Below are positions 36,748 to 49,087 of a stretch of DNA of 64,000 nt, piece after piece (within the stretch, counting starts at the first letter, position 1; each line of letters begins with the position of its first letter). Both the position numbers and the translations under genes were made by a program. The notes below the pieces were generated by a model, which saw nothing but the letters and a program-made list of their open reading frames with translations, ran no database searches and was not told the DNA's origin. The stretch is from NCBI GenBank assembly GCA_003864495.1, contig ML133450.1, positions 948,640 through 1,012,639 of the forward strand, in the 5' to 3' direction. The DNA comes from Nemopilema nomurai. Taxonomy: Eukaryota; Cnidaria; Scyphozoa; Rhizostomeae; Rhizostomatidae.

Positions 36748-39335
36748 TTTGGTTTTCACAGAAATATGATGCTGGCAACACGAACCAGAAACCAGATACT
36801 CAATCGGACCCGGAGCTCCGCCTTTCCGCTCCGCGCGTTCCGATTTACAGAGGCCTGGATCTAGGTATCTCTCCCGCCACCACCCCGCCTCCTGACTTTG
36901 CGCCCCGGCACACAGGCCCTGTAAACAAAATTCCTGAAAACTTACAATTTTGGTAGATTCTGATTAGACGCGGCGTCACAAAAAATGGGGGGTTATGAAG
37001 CAACCAAATTTAATTGTATCTGTCAAAAAGTAGGGGGGCTGAAGCCCTCTAGCCCTCCCAATAGTGCCTTCCATGCAGATATGTGCATCAAAGAAAATGC
37101 CACGTGGCAAAGAAAAATTAAGGAAAGACTTGGAATCTCAAGAGGCAATGAATTGAAATGAATTAACATGGAGCACTAGCAAGCTTTCAAAATTCTGTCT
37201 GGCATATATGAAAATTGAGTTTCATGACATTAAAATGCGCAACTCTATTGATTTACATCTTGGATGTCAAGAATTGGCTAAAATAAGGGGGTGCACAATT
37301 TCTAGTATTTTTCGTACCACTGAATCTTAGCCCCGAATTTCAAACTTTTAATCAGGTAGTAACAATAGACTCAATGTCTTTTCGTGCGCAATAATCAGAA
37401 GATTTGATTAATTTCTAACATAGCTACTTTTTCTTGATTTTAGGCCAAATAGCCCTTTCCACCACTCGACCCTTCAAGGTACTTGTGCAGCCTGGGCGAT
37501 TAAAAAGGATGAACTCCATGATGACGTCATACAACGAGTTCTGCTCCATCTCTGTGGACCTTTGCCAACGCATGTATAAGCGGATATCTTATCAGTAAGT
37601 CTTTTGAAACTTTTTGAAATAACGCTTTTGGTTATAACTAGGAGACGCGGGCTGGGAAAGAACGAAATTGTTAGTATGACAACGCTGGATGCCCCAATAC
37701 ACAGACGAGAGATATAAGAATAAATTCCCTTTCTAAAGTCACTTTTTGGAATGTAGAGATAACGTATTGTTGTTACTTGTTGCTTGGCTCAGAAGAAAGG
37801 CAGATAAATGTAAAGAAAATTCATTTGCCAAGCCAAACAGAGTTCTTTACAAAGTCTAGGGCTTCTCTGACAACCAAGACAGCCATACCGCTTTCATCGA
37901 TGTTGTGAGAGGGGCTTTGCAATGGATCTTCACTTCATAATGGGGTCTGCCGAGAGACCTTCAACATGCCATACTTACATTCTATTTCACTGAAAATATA
38001 GCCAGCTTGCATAAGTTTCTTAGTTTTTTCTTTGACATCCCATCAATTCCTAAACATTGCAAAGGCCTTCGCTGGATTTGTAATCTCATGAAAGGAATGG
38101 GCAAAACGGCAAAAAACCCGCACCTGACTCTCCCTGCAGATTTTTTTGCAGAATGCCGACGGATAGCATCGATGTTTTTAGTTTCTTTTCTCTGTTTCAA
38201 TATTGATGTAGTCGCCTTGTAACTAATAAAGCATTTGCCAAGCAAAAAATGTCGGGACTGAAAGGACGGCAACTAAACATGCCGTGAAAAGAAGTTGAAA
38301 ATAATATCTTTCTATGGAAACGTATTTGCCCAAAGCAAATTTAGATTTTTAAAGAAAACCAACAGTATTCAACCATCAATGTATGGACGTCTTTTGAGAG
38401 ATCACTAGTCCTCCATCGTAAAGAATGATGCTGCATCAGAGAGCTGTGAAACATTGTAGTTGCATTCTTCTCAAGGGAACAGCACCCATTGGAACTTGTA
38501 AGGTCAAGGTGTCAAGGGTCATAGGCCAAGTAATTTTTCGCAAGCGGTCGATATTTACAAAATGTTTATGATTCAAATGGGGCACTGTGTTAGTTTTTCC
38601 CTTCGTTTCATGTGGGAAATCGGATCTTAATGAAACCGAGCTGAAATTTCTCCAAGACAATCCTAATAGTAGCTGCAACAGATTTCAATTCCATCTTTGA
38701 AATAATTCAAAAACTGTGCTTTCCCAAACTGATTCTCCATAATATTCGGGTGAGTTAAAGTTTTGTCAAAAATGACACTGTGTACGAACTGCTGCTGACA
38801 TCAAAGTATGTAGTTGTTTACTCAAAATGACTAGTTCAAATTTTTTTCAAATTCTACTTTACTTTTAAATGTTCAAGTGAATACTCTCAACAACAACAAC
38901 ATGTCAACACTGTATAAATTGGCATTGTTCACTTACTGATCTTCTGAATTTCAACAGGATGGTTTCAACTAGATTTGGTTCTAACTGGCTTTGGTTCTAA
39001 CGGGTTTGGTTCTTACTGCCTTTGGAAACAACTCGACTAATAGTGGCGCACCTATGCTACCATGACGAGTGCCTTCACGGTCTTCGCTACCTTAGTACAG
39101 TTTAATGTAACAAGAACTGCCTCCACAGGACGTTGACAACGCAAGTGAATACCTTACTTAAAGAGGCCTTAGCTTGCAAAATATGGACAATATCCAAAAA
39201 TACCATACATTCTTCTACTTTGAATTGTATTCGAATAGTACCGATACCAAGATTCTCCCAGCGCCATCGCAAGGTCTATAATATACAGTTGAAACACAAG
39301 TTGATGCAGTGGTGACCACGCGCTTTCCATCTCTG
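36748..39335. other. Intergenic between the CaaX repeat gene and NUP88
   Basis: The first bases above 36747 are GC-richer (about 36790-36920) and are the likely promoter of the CaaX repeat gene. A block at about 36960-37070 with G-runs and AGGGGGGCTGAAGCCCTCTAGCCCTCCC looks like an old interspersed repeat. A minus frame of 96 codons (37982-38272) and a plus frame (38007-38222) overlap each other and are not recognisable. The upper part should contain the NUP88 3' UTR. Confidence 0.5.
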
Positions 39336-42300
39336 CTACATTCCTAGGTCGACTGATTTCACTTGATCGATGAGATGTGCGATTCGATTATTCCTAGAAA
39401 ATGAAATTTTTAATGAAAAAACTCAAGTGTATGAAGAAGTTACATTCTCCAAAGGGTAATGATAAATTAAGTATGCACCTTAAATGCGCGAATCTCTGTC
39501 CATCCAACATTCGTAATCTTTGATCGCTCAGTTCTGGTCAGGAAGGCACCATCTCATAGGCTGGCAGTTTAAGGAATCGCAGACTGAGACTTACTAGCTT
39601 TTAAGAATTTTAAGCAATCTTTGTTGTCACATCATGGTCACCAGTTTAACAGAATATGTTGTTGATCAATCTTGAAAGACGAATTAATACTGAGCGAAGT
39701 TGCGAGTGAAACGCTACGCGGCTACAAGTGTTCTACAGCAACATCAATTGCATTAAGCTACGTACTGCTCTTTTAGATTCGTTTTCACTCTGACTAACTG
39801 GCTTTTGCTCAACTGATTCTCGTCGCTTTTCTGGTTGCTTTGGTGGACAGTGCCAAGGCGTAGATCATCGTCCTTTTGCTTTACCTGCAACGATGTGAAA
39901 ACAACTGAATCAGGGACTATCGTTACACAAGTCCGGTCAGTAGTTTAACGTGATTGGCGAGGCCTACCACAATGAGAACGTGATTGGCTAGATCTAATAC
40001 GACGATAACGTGATTGGCTAGACCTACCACGAGAAACAAAATATCCGGTGCTAAGAAGAACCCGGACCTGATAGGATATCTGCTTTGGGAACGTGCACGA
40101 GCAAGCGAGAGCCCAGGCTGAGATGGGTAGGTGGATAGGAGTGACCCAGGTATCAGCAGGGCTTGAAGCTAGGGGAGGGGGCAAGAGCATCCGAGGGCAT
40201 AGCAATTGTTGTATGGATTCGAAAATGGTATAGCCAAAGCCGGGGTTCAACGGAGTTTGGAGTCAAAAAGGAGAGAAAAGATAGAAACAAATTACTCGCT
40301 TTAAAAGAAAAAAAATCAATTGAACTGATAGCTCACTAATGAATCTGGAAAATAGCACTATATGACACCCGATTTATAGCCAACAATTACAGATCTTTCT
40401 TTGATATAAGATGGAATTGAGAAAATCCTTTTTAAATTCAAATGCTATTTTCTTCTCCAAAAGCATCAGGAAAACAAATTTGTCCTCATATGTATACTGC
40501 CTCTGCTCTCTACTGACTAGTTCAGAAGCTTCTCCCTTCCAGCAGAGCCTACCGCTTACAACGTGAAATCTGATAACCAAAAAGGCACCCTGATCCTAAA
40601 CATATCCATTAATTTTTAAAGTGGATTTAATTCCAAGGGAATCTTCGATTATCGAGGCAAAAACATGTATAAATAAGTTATACTGAAAATACCATTTTCA
40701 CCAACAATATATTGATTGTGGAGTCGGCTAGCAACGAGTGATATCTAAATTAAATTGTAAATATGGATCATTTATAAATAATAACCCCAAACAGGCACCG
40801 TGCCATCGCTTGCAAATTATTTGCATGAAGTCAACAAATGGGTCCTTCATATCTCTGGTTTCAACCATGCGGGTGTTTCACAAACTGATTTTAATTTTCT
40901 AAACTTTAACCTCAGCTTCGATTCGCATTAAAATAGCTGGTGGCCGTTTTCAATTAGAATAAATATAATCACATGAGCATGGGTTTCGTACCCAGGCTAA
41001 ACTTACCACTTCTAAGTGCTTTTTTAAATTGGAGAGTCGCTTCTGCATTTGCTGCACTTCCTTGCCCCATGCACTCTCTTCGTCGGACAGCACTGGCGCA
41101 CGTGTTTGTAAATGTTGTACGAAATTGTTGAGACTGCATCGGAAAGTGGGTTCAATTAAAAGCGAGAGGAAACCGTCACAATTATTCAAAGGCACCTTCT
41201 TGAGCTCAAAGCAACAAGAAGTTCTGGAAAGTTTGAAGCAATAGTGTGAATAGTATGCCAAAATGTATATCACGTGATAGACTGGAAACATTTCATTAAA
41301 ATGTGGAATATAAAAACATTTCAAGGCAACATTTCTATAAAATGTGGAAATTGCTGTCTGTTCAGTAATATAGCCTTTACAATCGTATAAAACACATTCC
41401 CTGCCCCAAAACTTTTCTTCTTTAGAAAGACACTGAGCTGGCTATTTTTGCGGCGTGAAGCAGCTCTTTTCCTACCTTTTGGTCAGCGTAACCATGTTGC
41501 TAGAAACTGTCGACAATTTATCCATCAAAATGTCAGCATTTTCGCGCAACGTATCATCCTCTGAGAAATCCTTCAACAAACTAAGTTGCTGGGTTCTGTG
41601 TTTCGCTAGAACTTCGCACCTAAAAAGCAGATCAACAACATCAGTGTGTGCTTTTAACTTTCGTGGTTGTTGGAAACAAATGGTACGTTTAGCTAGCAAA
41701 AATTGCCCCTAACGTGAAACATTGTCATCTTACATAATTAAATTGCTTTCACTATACTTCCTGCAGAAAGTTACCATTTGACAATTATAGTTAAGCAAAT
41801 AAGAGATAACGGGGACTGTAAATATTTTGAGACTTATGGGTGTCCATCTAAGAACGTAACAAGAAGGCAAAAAGTCAGGCAATAACAGCAACAACAACAA
41901 AATCACAGCGATTTATTTTGCTTTTCTTCTTCGATGGACTAAAAGCACAGCCACTCAATTTTTGCATACAGTATTTGCTTCGATAATTCTAATACACAAT
42001 TGCATACTCAGTTATAAGTAACCTCTACAGCAGTATAAGCAAGAGGTATAAGCATGTTAATAATGGGTGAAAGCCTCTTAGCAGTCAATGCACATACATG
42101 GCGGATAGAACAGTAAAACATGTAACGTCAGGCTTTAGAATTGGTATTTTCTTGTGACTGATCACGTGAAAAACTGGCTGCATGCCGATGCAGTATAATA
42201 CACTAAGTGAATTCTTCTACAATAATCAGGAAATTGCGTCATGCATTGATTCGGTTCGTACTGACCTCTTCTTGATCTCAGACTTGGCCTTGACCATCCT

Positions 42301-43122
42301 TTGTATGTACTCCTCCCTCATGCAGTTAGTAGCTTGGGTGAACAGTGCATATAGCTCTGCCTCTGACAAGTTGTTTCCACTTGATCTGGAATGGGAAATA
42401 ACAACTAATCTAAGATATCATAGGCCTATCGGTTCTGCTTTATGTCAAAAAGGGACCAGGAAATTCTGGATGGATGAATGGGCTTTTGCATTACAGACTT
42501 CCACAATCACAATATATTGCTATCATAAATCTAAAAGAAACCTGGACTTCAGTCCGGAAAATTGAGGCGAACCTGAGTTAAGTGGCAAGCTAGTCACTGA
42601 TAAAGAGGTCTTGGTCATGAAATAGCAAACGTATTTGAAAGCGCAATAATATTGCCCTCTGCCAAGTTAAAGGAGTCTTTTTCAAAACGTATACATTCGA
42701 CGTCACGTGATATTGAGATATTCAGCAACATGATTTGTATTCTTCCTTTTTAGATTGTAATGTCTTAGTAATTCGATTCAATTAGTTAAATAGCAGATCT
42801 CATGAAAGGAATCCTCGAATGACTGAGGCCTTTCCCTTTTAATATTTGTACAACTATTACTAGCATTACTAAACAGTTTGCGATTTGTTTACTTGAACTG
42901 TTTATAAAAACGCAAGAAAGAGCTTAAGAGGATTCGGGCTGTCGAGTGTGAAGCCAAAGTCTACAATGAAATGGTGCAGTGTATCTAATATGTGTTGAAA
43001 CATCACATGGCGAAACAGGTGCAATGTGATTCAAGGACAGACTGCAATTCGATTTTTTGAGCATGCTAAACAAACATCTAGCATTGAAACATCTTTATTC
43101 TCGTTAGTCAAATCATATCAGA

Positions 43123-43163
<41 letters not shown>

Positions 43164-46100
43164 ATATATATTATTATTATTATTATAATTAAAGGCCTGT
43201 TAGCATGTTGATGGTCAAAAAGGTAAATCCCCAAACATTGCAGCGATTGCATGTGTCACAAAGGCGTAAGTACGAAACCTACTTCATTACGGGCAGGTTG
43301 GTCTCCCTTTTCAAAATATTGCTGATGAATTTGTCGAATGTGCCTACATGCTGCAGTCTCTTTAATGACCATTCATCGTGCTTTCTGAAAACGAAAATCG
43401 AGTCGTCGTCATACGAAAGAAGTCAGTGCCACGTTTGCCATACAACGATGAGCAAATTGGTTGCTCGGCATGAAATTAAAGAAAGTGTTATGAAAAATAA
43501 AGTAGAACATACGAAAGTTTTGCATCTAGTCCATCGGTTGGTGAGGCGTCTTCATTTGTACGGCTGTTGAAAAAATGGAGAGCTAATTCTAACCATTTGC
43601 AGACGATAGAAATCTAGCTACAAAACTGTACTGGATTCCATAGGTTAGGAAAAGTCGCATTCAACTGTTGCAAAATAAAGGGTTTATGCTGCATACAACG
43701 TAAATTGTGACTTTCCAAAGCTCTGTTGTCTTTGAGGTTGAACTACCAATATGATATAAAATTTAAAGGATATTTATAAAATGCATTCTCACCCAACAGG
43801 CCTTGAGATGAGCTCGCCAGTTTCAAGAAGACACAAGGCCAGTTGGCCGGCTTCAAAGCTTGAGACAAAAGTTGTCCCAACAATAGGGACTGGGTTGCTA
43901 AAAGCAAACGGGGCAAATGGTTAATCAAAGCAGTAGATTGGCCAGCTTCAATAAAGAACCACGTTTTGAAAGATTTTGTTCTAACAGAAGAGGTCTCTCT
44001 TATGAAATGACACAAATGATGATTGGATAAATCAATGATACATAATTAAGAATTCTCTGTAGCTTCATCATGTACACACAAATTGTCACCTCTTCGTGAT
44101 CCAAGTGTGTAAGTCTTGATTGTGTCATCAAAGAATAAGCTCTCTGGTTGCACCACTAACATAATAGGGACTATGAATAATTCTACGAGCCATTGACATG
44201 TATTTCACTATAAACGAATCTGAAAACGGATATAACGTAACAAAAGTAACAAAAGTAAAATCTAGAAAAGGGCTTCCAGCTTTTACTTGTTTGCAAATGT
44301 TAATCTCCCCTACAGCTTGCTTCGGCTTAAACGTTCTTAACCAATAACCTAACTGTCTTTGGTAATGCTGCTGTACCTTTTCTCTGTAGGACAGGTGCAA
44401 AGAATAAAGTTGACTTCAGAGACATCTGTGCATTCAAAATCTTGGCTCTTTTTCACTGTGCAGTTGGAAAAGGAAGAAACTAATGACAATGCAATGACCA
44501 AATAGCTTGTCACGGAGAAAGAAAACGCAAAGATATAGATGCTGCTTTGCCCAATGCAGATATCTTCCAAATGCTCCACATATATCAAGCAGATGTTTCT
44601 AATTTTGGGTGAGTCAAAATGTCTTCTTGCATTGAAAAACTCCACGGTAGATGCACGATCACATAAATGACTGCAGAAAATCACTATCTACAAAGCATTA
44701 AGAAATTGATTTTAGACATGCGCCTCTTCCGGAGAAATAAACGGGAAAAGCTAATCTATAAAACTCACACGAAAAGCAGAGTTCTCGAAGGTCCTCAGCC
44801 CAAGTTAGATTGACCATGTGGATGCCGTTTTTGCTCGTGCAAAAATAACAATGCGATCTAGCCGGATCTGCAGAATTTAAAACATGTAGTTAAGCGAAAT
44901 CATGCAGCAAACATTCCATAAACTGAAAATCAAAGGCTCCTAGAAAGACAGTCAATGACTTCACAAATGACTTGCTAAAAAATCAAACCGAGGGAATTGA
45001 TATATTTGTCTGTCTTGATTGCAAAATACCTAATGGTTGGGTCTACTACGTGGGTATTGGCGTGCATTCCTCCACCTACTAAAAAGATTGCTACATACAA
45101 AGAGGCATGGCAGTCTACAGGATAGTTTATCTTGGGACAGTCCAACTGCTACCTTATGTTGGAGCCTTGAGGTTTTGAGGTCTAACAATTTGCATGAAAT
45201 GAATGAAAGTTCGCTAAATCTACTTAGTTTTGCACACTTTTAGGCAGACTTTGTCGATAAGACTTGGCCAAAGACGGGGTGAAACTAGCAAAACAAGTTA
45301 CCTTCTTGCAGATGTACAACGAAGTTTTCCTTTTCTTTGCTTTGATCAAGACGTTCATTTTCAAAAGGCAGAAAAGTAAAGTCCAGCTCGATTGTTTCAT
45401 AGACAAATAGCGTCATTCCCATCACGCATAATGTTGACATCTGCGATTGCTGCCCATCAACCTAGAATTGAAAAAAAAAAGATTTGTGAAAACAGCCCAG
45501 AAAAACAGCAGGGGCTCAAAAAATTAAATGACATAAGAACAGGCTGTATTTCGCGGAAAATGATTTCTTTTTTAAAAAGAAACTTGATACAATGTTATCA
45601 AACTATATTAACACATGCTAAGGCCAGTGATGCGAATTTTTCTTTAAATGAAACCAAACAAGGAAAGCACAAACCCAGTCTCGCTCATCTAAGTCCAGCG
45701 TGTCATCGTCTTCAAGCACGATGCAGTGATGAATAACACCACTCCTGGTTGCCAAAACAACTACTGTTGGCGTCGTTTTTAGACATAAAATCGAGCAAAA
45801 ATCTCCAGCATAGTTGTCTTCAGACTCCGGTACCATCTTCAGTGGTCCACGCGTTTTCCAAAATATCCTGTAAATGGCGCACTTTTAATTATTTGATTGA
45901 TTCACATTAATGACTCATGTTTCACTGTGATTTGAATTTGCAGCTTTTAATTAGTTTTCTGGACCAAATTTCTGATCCACAAAACTATTTTCTCCCTAAT
46001 AATTTGCATCAACTTTTCGTGAAAGATTTCACTGGTGGGTTTTAAAGTCTTAAAAGTACTTCTGCCACAGTGTCATATTGGTAAAAATAAAACTGCCCTT

Positions 46101-48290
46101 CGTTTACTTTAATTATAACTGACATGGTATTGCACAGTTTTACTTCATACTTGCACTTAATATTGCCAAACCCCTAGTCTTTGTTGCTTCACTTGGTTAA
46201 AATAATACTAGATGGAAATATTAAATGGAAACTTTTGATCACAAATGAAATAAACAGAATAGCAAAAAGGGCCTGCATAAACAAAGGAAAAAGGACATGC
46301 CAAGTACAGGGCATTATTTACCTCTTCTGATTTAGCTGGGTCCACACTGTTGAAACATCCCCATTTTCTTGCATTACAAAAATAGGATAGAGAGAAGGCC
46401 CATTTTGGTTGGTGGCAGATGGCGTAATGCTGAAAGATACAGCTTCTTCACCAAGTGCAGATGCAAAATTTAATGATGGATTTGCTTTCAGTGTGCCTAG
46501 CCCATTAGATAACGGAATGATACTGAGTGGTGTTTTGTATTCCCCAACGTGAAAACACCTAGAAAAAACAACAAAATTAATGATAATAAAAAATTAATGA
46601 AGCATTTAAGAGTCTAAAAAGCATTTAAGACAATATATCTGTTTTTTTTGAAAATTTGCAAATTCTGCAAATATTGGCTATAAAATTTAGTCAAAATATT
46701 ATTATTTACCTTAAACAATTATCATTTGTTAGTATGATGGCATGTGAATCCGTCTCACTTCCTGGAAACCACTCCATTTGAATAACCACCAAGTTTAATT
46801 GCTTTCTGAAAATGCTTTCTCCCAACAATACAGACCTAAAAGAAATGTAACATACTCAACCTGATTCTATTAGAGTAAAAGATTGACAATGGCAGAAGAT
46901 TTCCAGGCATAGGGTTGTAAGATGCAATTGACAGAAATTAAATTACACATTTTATGTATATATAAAGGCTTAAACTCAAAAGGACTTTGATACTTAACTA
47001 GATTCTAAATCTTAACCGTTTTTATATGCTCATTACAGTTGCAGCTCTAGAAAAATTATTCGAAAGGCAAAATGCAGAATAGAGCATGCGTATGAACCAA
47101 AATGAGCACTTTCTCCAATTTTTTATCAGTTTCAATAGCAAAAAATATTATAAATTACCTGCACATTAAATTTTTCCTTCCACCAACATACAAGCTGTTG
47201 GTCCCCCACTGCCTTGGCATCTCCATCACTGCAACGCCATTATACCCAATAATAGCCAGGAAATGAGCAGAGAAACTCATTTTCAATGATGTTACATGAA
47301 ATGCAATTGGCTGGGAACAGCTGATTTTCTATAAAGATACAAAATGGCATGTATTCCTTGAAATGTGAGGCATTGTGCTTTGAGTCAAATAAATTCAGTG
47401 ACAACTATTCTCATCAAAATTGCTTCTTTATACCAACAGTTTATTGACTTGTAGTTCCGTACAGTCAGATTAAAGGTTGATGACAGATAATTATCTCCAA
47501 GACAGTATCATTTAATAAACTTAGTCGTATTTAAAACCAATACTATATTGTACAAAACCATGTATGTACAAAATGAAGCTGGATAATAAATTCATGCAAA
47601 TATTGCTAGTGAAAGGTACTAAATCAGGATAATACAAATTATTACTCTATTCAACTTTCAAAAGCTCAATATTTATGAAGAACTCAATGAAGTATCTATA
47701 AAGGTATTTGCTGTATAAAGCACAACATATGACTCTATGTTAGAGAGACATCAATACACTGGCACAACCATCCATGAATTCAGTTCTGGCTGTACAACTG
47801 GTATCATTATATTCTACATTATTTTTGTGTGTGTTATAAACCGAGCACCAAGCCAAAAGTTTTTAAGAATGAAAGTAAACTGAAATGAGTCTTTTTAGAG
47901 ATTGCTGATAACTCATGAAATAAGGCTAAGACCATGTGCGCATTCTGAAAGGATAAACTCTTTTTAAAACTGTTATAAACAAAAACAGATTCTAATACTT
48001 CTACTGCTGATTTCCTGTTGTATTATTTGTGTCTGATTTGTGCCCAAATGTAGATCTACCTGATAAACATCTCGTGCTTTTGTTGTGTCAGTTGAGAGGG
48101 CTGGCACGACCCCCTTGGCTGGAACCACTACAATTTGCTTCTCCCTTTCACTCCACATTAACAGATTGTCATCAGCTGCCACAACTAAACTAGTTTGACC
48201 CTCTGGCTTGAAATCATCTTCCATCCTTTTGAAAAATGTGACGAGAACGCCATGTATGTAGGACTCATTTTCGTTCACTTCACCCGCCAT
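39336..48290 (-). CDS. NUP88: Nucleoporin NUP88, 15 exons
   Basis: Exons in transcript order: 48290-48060, 47328-47159, 46835-46710, 46558-46322, 45867-45675, 45461-45302, 44867-44769, 44455-44377, 43897-43793, 43384-43283, 42385-42266, 41619-41476, 41133-41007, 39884-39766 and 39393-39336 (stop TAG). Every phase joins, giving 689 aa; human NUP88 is about 741. The first two thirds match the beta-propeller region: AIIGYNGVAVMEMPRQWG corresponds to the human VALIGIKG..LELPKRWG segment, and PESEDNYAGDFCSILCL to AAEDNYGYDACAVLCL. The last third is the coiled coil that binds the NUP214/NUP62 partners, including APVLSDEESAWGKEVQQM. Family role: cytoplasmic side of the nuclear pore, nuclear export with NUP214 and CRM1. 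Exon 10's donor was chosen as GTAGGT because it alone keeps the frame into exon 11. Exon 5 uses the weaker donor GTTTGT. Confidence 0.95.
39948..40032. repeat. Direct repeat, about 30 bp x 3, in NUP88 intron 13
   Basis: Three imperfect copies of AACGTGATTGGCTAGACCTA followed by a short CCACGA-type segment occur between the exons ending at 41007 and starting at 39884. The unit also contains ATTGG, so CCAAT boxes would read on the minus strand; this may be chance. Confidence 0.7.
43118..43190. repeat. (TTA)n microsatellite with palindromic centre
   Basis: About ten TTA units are followed by ATATATAATATATA and about five more TTA units, in the NUP88 intron between exons 10 and 11. The block is nearly pure A/T. 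Confidence 0.95.
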
Positions 48291-49087
48291 TTTGTGACTT
48301 CTAAGTAAAATGTAGTTGGAAACGAGGCTGCGAAGAAAAGTGCGCCTTTTGCTTCGATATGTTGGGGCACGATCTTCAATGAAATTATTATTATGTTCCC
48401 TGTCTTGCCATTTCGAAAGCAAAGTGCTCCACGGCTTTTACATGCATCTATGGTCTCTGGAAGGAGTATGCCTCTAGTGCATGCCCCATCAACTGACTTC
48501 AGTGTTGTATTTCAGTCAATTTGTTTCGCTTGCTCCTAGTTTTGAAGGGCTATCTTCATAATCTTTCGTTTATATTAATTTGCTTTACCTAGCCAACTTG
48601 CATTATGCTAATAAAAAACAACAACAAGATAGAATGTTTTCAATTGTGACGCAACGTGCCATTATCATCACAGCAGTGCATTTGGCATCTTTAGGGAAGG
48701 GCCTAAAGGCGGCAAAACCAGTGAACAAATTGAGAGGAAATTATGCAGTCTCCGGGAAAACAACTGATTTTAATGCAAACAGGTTTCTCCGTTTCTTTAA
48801 CTTTACCATTTATATATCTACGGTTTATATCCACAAAGGGCTCTGAATCTATTGTACAAGACACAACACTCTTGAGTAGAAATCCAGAGGCCTCTCTATA
48901 CGTACTGATCCGACACAAAGACCAAGAGACAAGACCATTTATTGTCACACGTGTTCTCTCCTCCTTCGAAGTCAATCGAAAATGGAGGACTAAAGTTATG
49001 CAGATTTAAGGGAAAGACGATTAAGAGACATTAGTAAAAAAACATTTTCTTAGATAACGAATGTCTACATCATCCCAAACAGTGTTT
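48291..49087. other. Short intergenic region between THOC5 stop and NUP88 start
   Basis: Only 797 bases separate the THOC5 stop codon from the NUP88 start codon on the same strand. They must contain the THOC5 3' end and the NUP88 promoter. Small open frames here (for example 48580-48846 plus) are not recognisable. The 48290 ATG was chosen for NUP88 because it begins the conserved propeller region; an in-frame upstream ATG at 48422 would add 44 basic residues unlike the family. Confidence 0.6.

Noticed and set aside
37982..38272. 96-codon minus frame overlapping a plus frame
   Set aside because: Both strands are open over the same bases and neither resembles a known protein; possibly remnant repeat sequence.
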